Source: a bacterium (GTDB lineage: Bacteria; Cyanobacteriota; Vampirovibrionia; Gastranaerophilales; Gastranaerophilaceae). Taken from it: 6,009 nt of DNA. The notes under the pieces are model-generated. The model had not been told where the DNA came from and did no database searches. It was given only the letters and a program-made list of their open reading frames with translations. Shown one piece after another: positions 5,633 through 6,009 of the stretch. The stretch covers positions 1-6,009 of the forward strand of contig JAFUUT010000229.1 of assembly GCA_017477685.1 (NCBI GenBank), in the 5' to 3' direction. The first letter of the stretch is position 1; each line of letters starts with the position of its first letter. Made by a program: the position numbers and the translations under genes.

Positions 5633-5962
5633 ATGAATATTTCATTTACATCAACATATAGAATTCCGTTAGACGGATTAAAACCATCTAAAAAAGAGCA
5701 AGTAAAAAAGATTGCTCTTGAATATCCTCCGTTTATATTAATGCCGAGTGGCAATAAAGGAGCGGTAAGAGTATCCATATCACAAGAGAAAGATGCATCA
5801 TTTGAACAAAAATTAGCACAACATGGTATAAAAGTTTATCAAAAATTCGCGCGGCACTGTGTTTCTCCATATGACATGGACGCATATATTAAAAATTGTC
5901 TTGACTCAAGAGATTACGAACCACACGGAGAACAAATGCGCAGCAAAAGAAAAAGCAAATAA
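5633..5962 (+). CDS. Small hypothetical protein, 109 residues
   Basis: AAAGGA (5621-5626) lies six bases before the ATG, so the start is well supported. The protein is soluble and basic, opening with ISFTSTYRIPL (residues 3-13), whose S-F-T-S-T-Y-R-I run parallels N-F-Q-A-N-Y-V-V in the upstream gene. Then come a lysine-rich helix (KPSKKEQVKKIALEY, 17-31), a short beta-like stretch (PFILMPSGNKGAVRVSIS, 33-50), a helix with HGIKVYQKF and a lysine/arginine tail (MRSKRKSK). The middle could be one alpha/beta domain. I know no family for it. No signal peptide, membrane segment or catalytic motif is visible. The tail suggests RNA, DNA or membrane-phosphate contact, which is inference. The next gene starts 20 bp downstream, so the two are probably co-transcribed. 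Confidence 0.8.
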   Translation: MNISFTSTYRIPLDGLKPSKKEQVKKIALEYPPFILMPSGNKGAVRVSISQEKDASFEQKLAQHGIKVYQKFARHCVSPYDMDAYIKNCLDSRDYEPHGEQMRSKRKSK

Positions 5963-5982
5963 ACTTTAATGGAGAATTAAAT

Positions 5983-6009
5983 ATGAGAATAAATAATATA
6001 AATTTATAC
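5983..6009 (+). CDS. Start of a third small-protein gene, cut by window end
   Basis: Only nine codons are visible (MRINNINLY). The start is credible because GGAGAA (5971-5976) lies six bases before the ATG and the gap to the upstream stop is 20 bp. The Asn/Ile-rich opening resembles the polar leaders of the two preceding genes. Nothing more can be said about the product. Confidence 0.6.

Noticed and set aside
1..6009. CRISPR array, tRNA, rRNA, insertion sequence or phage genes
   Set aside because: No regularly spaced direct repeats, cloverleaf-like segment, rRNA-like stretch, transposase motif or phage structural gene was seen on either strand.

Overview
The window is AT-rich bacterial chromosomal DNA, about one third G+C by eye, with densely packed genes, ATG starts and some clear Shine-Dalgarno sites. 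A radical-SAM/DUF512 protein of the type common in Cyanobacteria and Clostridia is present. So are small proteins opening with a polar leader and an F-x-x-x-Y motif, a style I associate with gut Gastranaerophilales (Melainabacteria/Vampirovibrionia). I therefore lean to that lineage, or possibly an AT-rich Firmicute. This is inference, because no rRNA or other marker gene lies in the window.

Layout. Positions 3-794 (+) hold the 3' part of a hypothetical gene whose start lies to the left of the window. It converges on a leftward block of four genes. Read in transcription order from 4818 down to 831, these are: an N6-adenine DNA methyltransferase with a TaqI-like C-terminal specificity region; a small secreted protein that resembles surface-adhesin protein E; a PadR-family repressor; and a PDZ/radical-SAM/DUF512 iron-sulphur protein that overlaps the padR gene. 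A 159-bp divergent intergenic region (4819-4977) separates this block from a rightward series of small unknown proteins: 4978-5538, 5633-5962, and a third that starts at 5983 and is cut by the window end.

How the genes may work together. The leftward genes have gaps of 46 bp, 20 bp and an overlap, so they could share one transcript. Internal promoter-like sites suggest padR and the adhesin-like gene can also be transcribed separately. An inverted repeat flanks the -10 box in front of padR, which suggests autoregulation. A longer perfect inverted repeat (11-bp arms) sits at the methyltransferase promoter. The only recognisable biochemistry is DNA methylation, transcriptional repression and a radical-SAM-type enzyme of unknown reaction. 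No restriction endonuclease, phage, transposon, CRISPR array, tRNA or rRNA was seen. I found no clearly new defence system. The most noteworthy points are the palindromes at the operon promoters, the apparently solitary methyltransferase, and the small-protein cluster with a shared N-terminal pattern.
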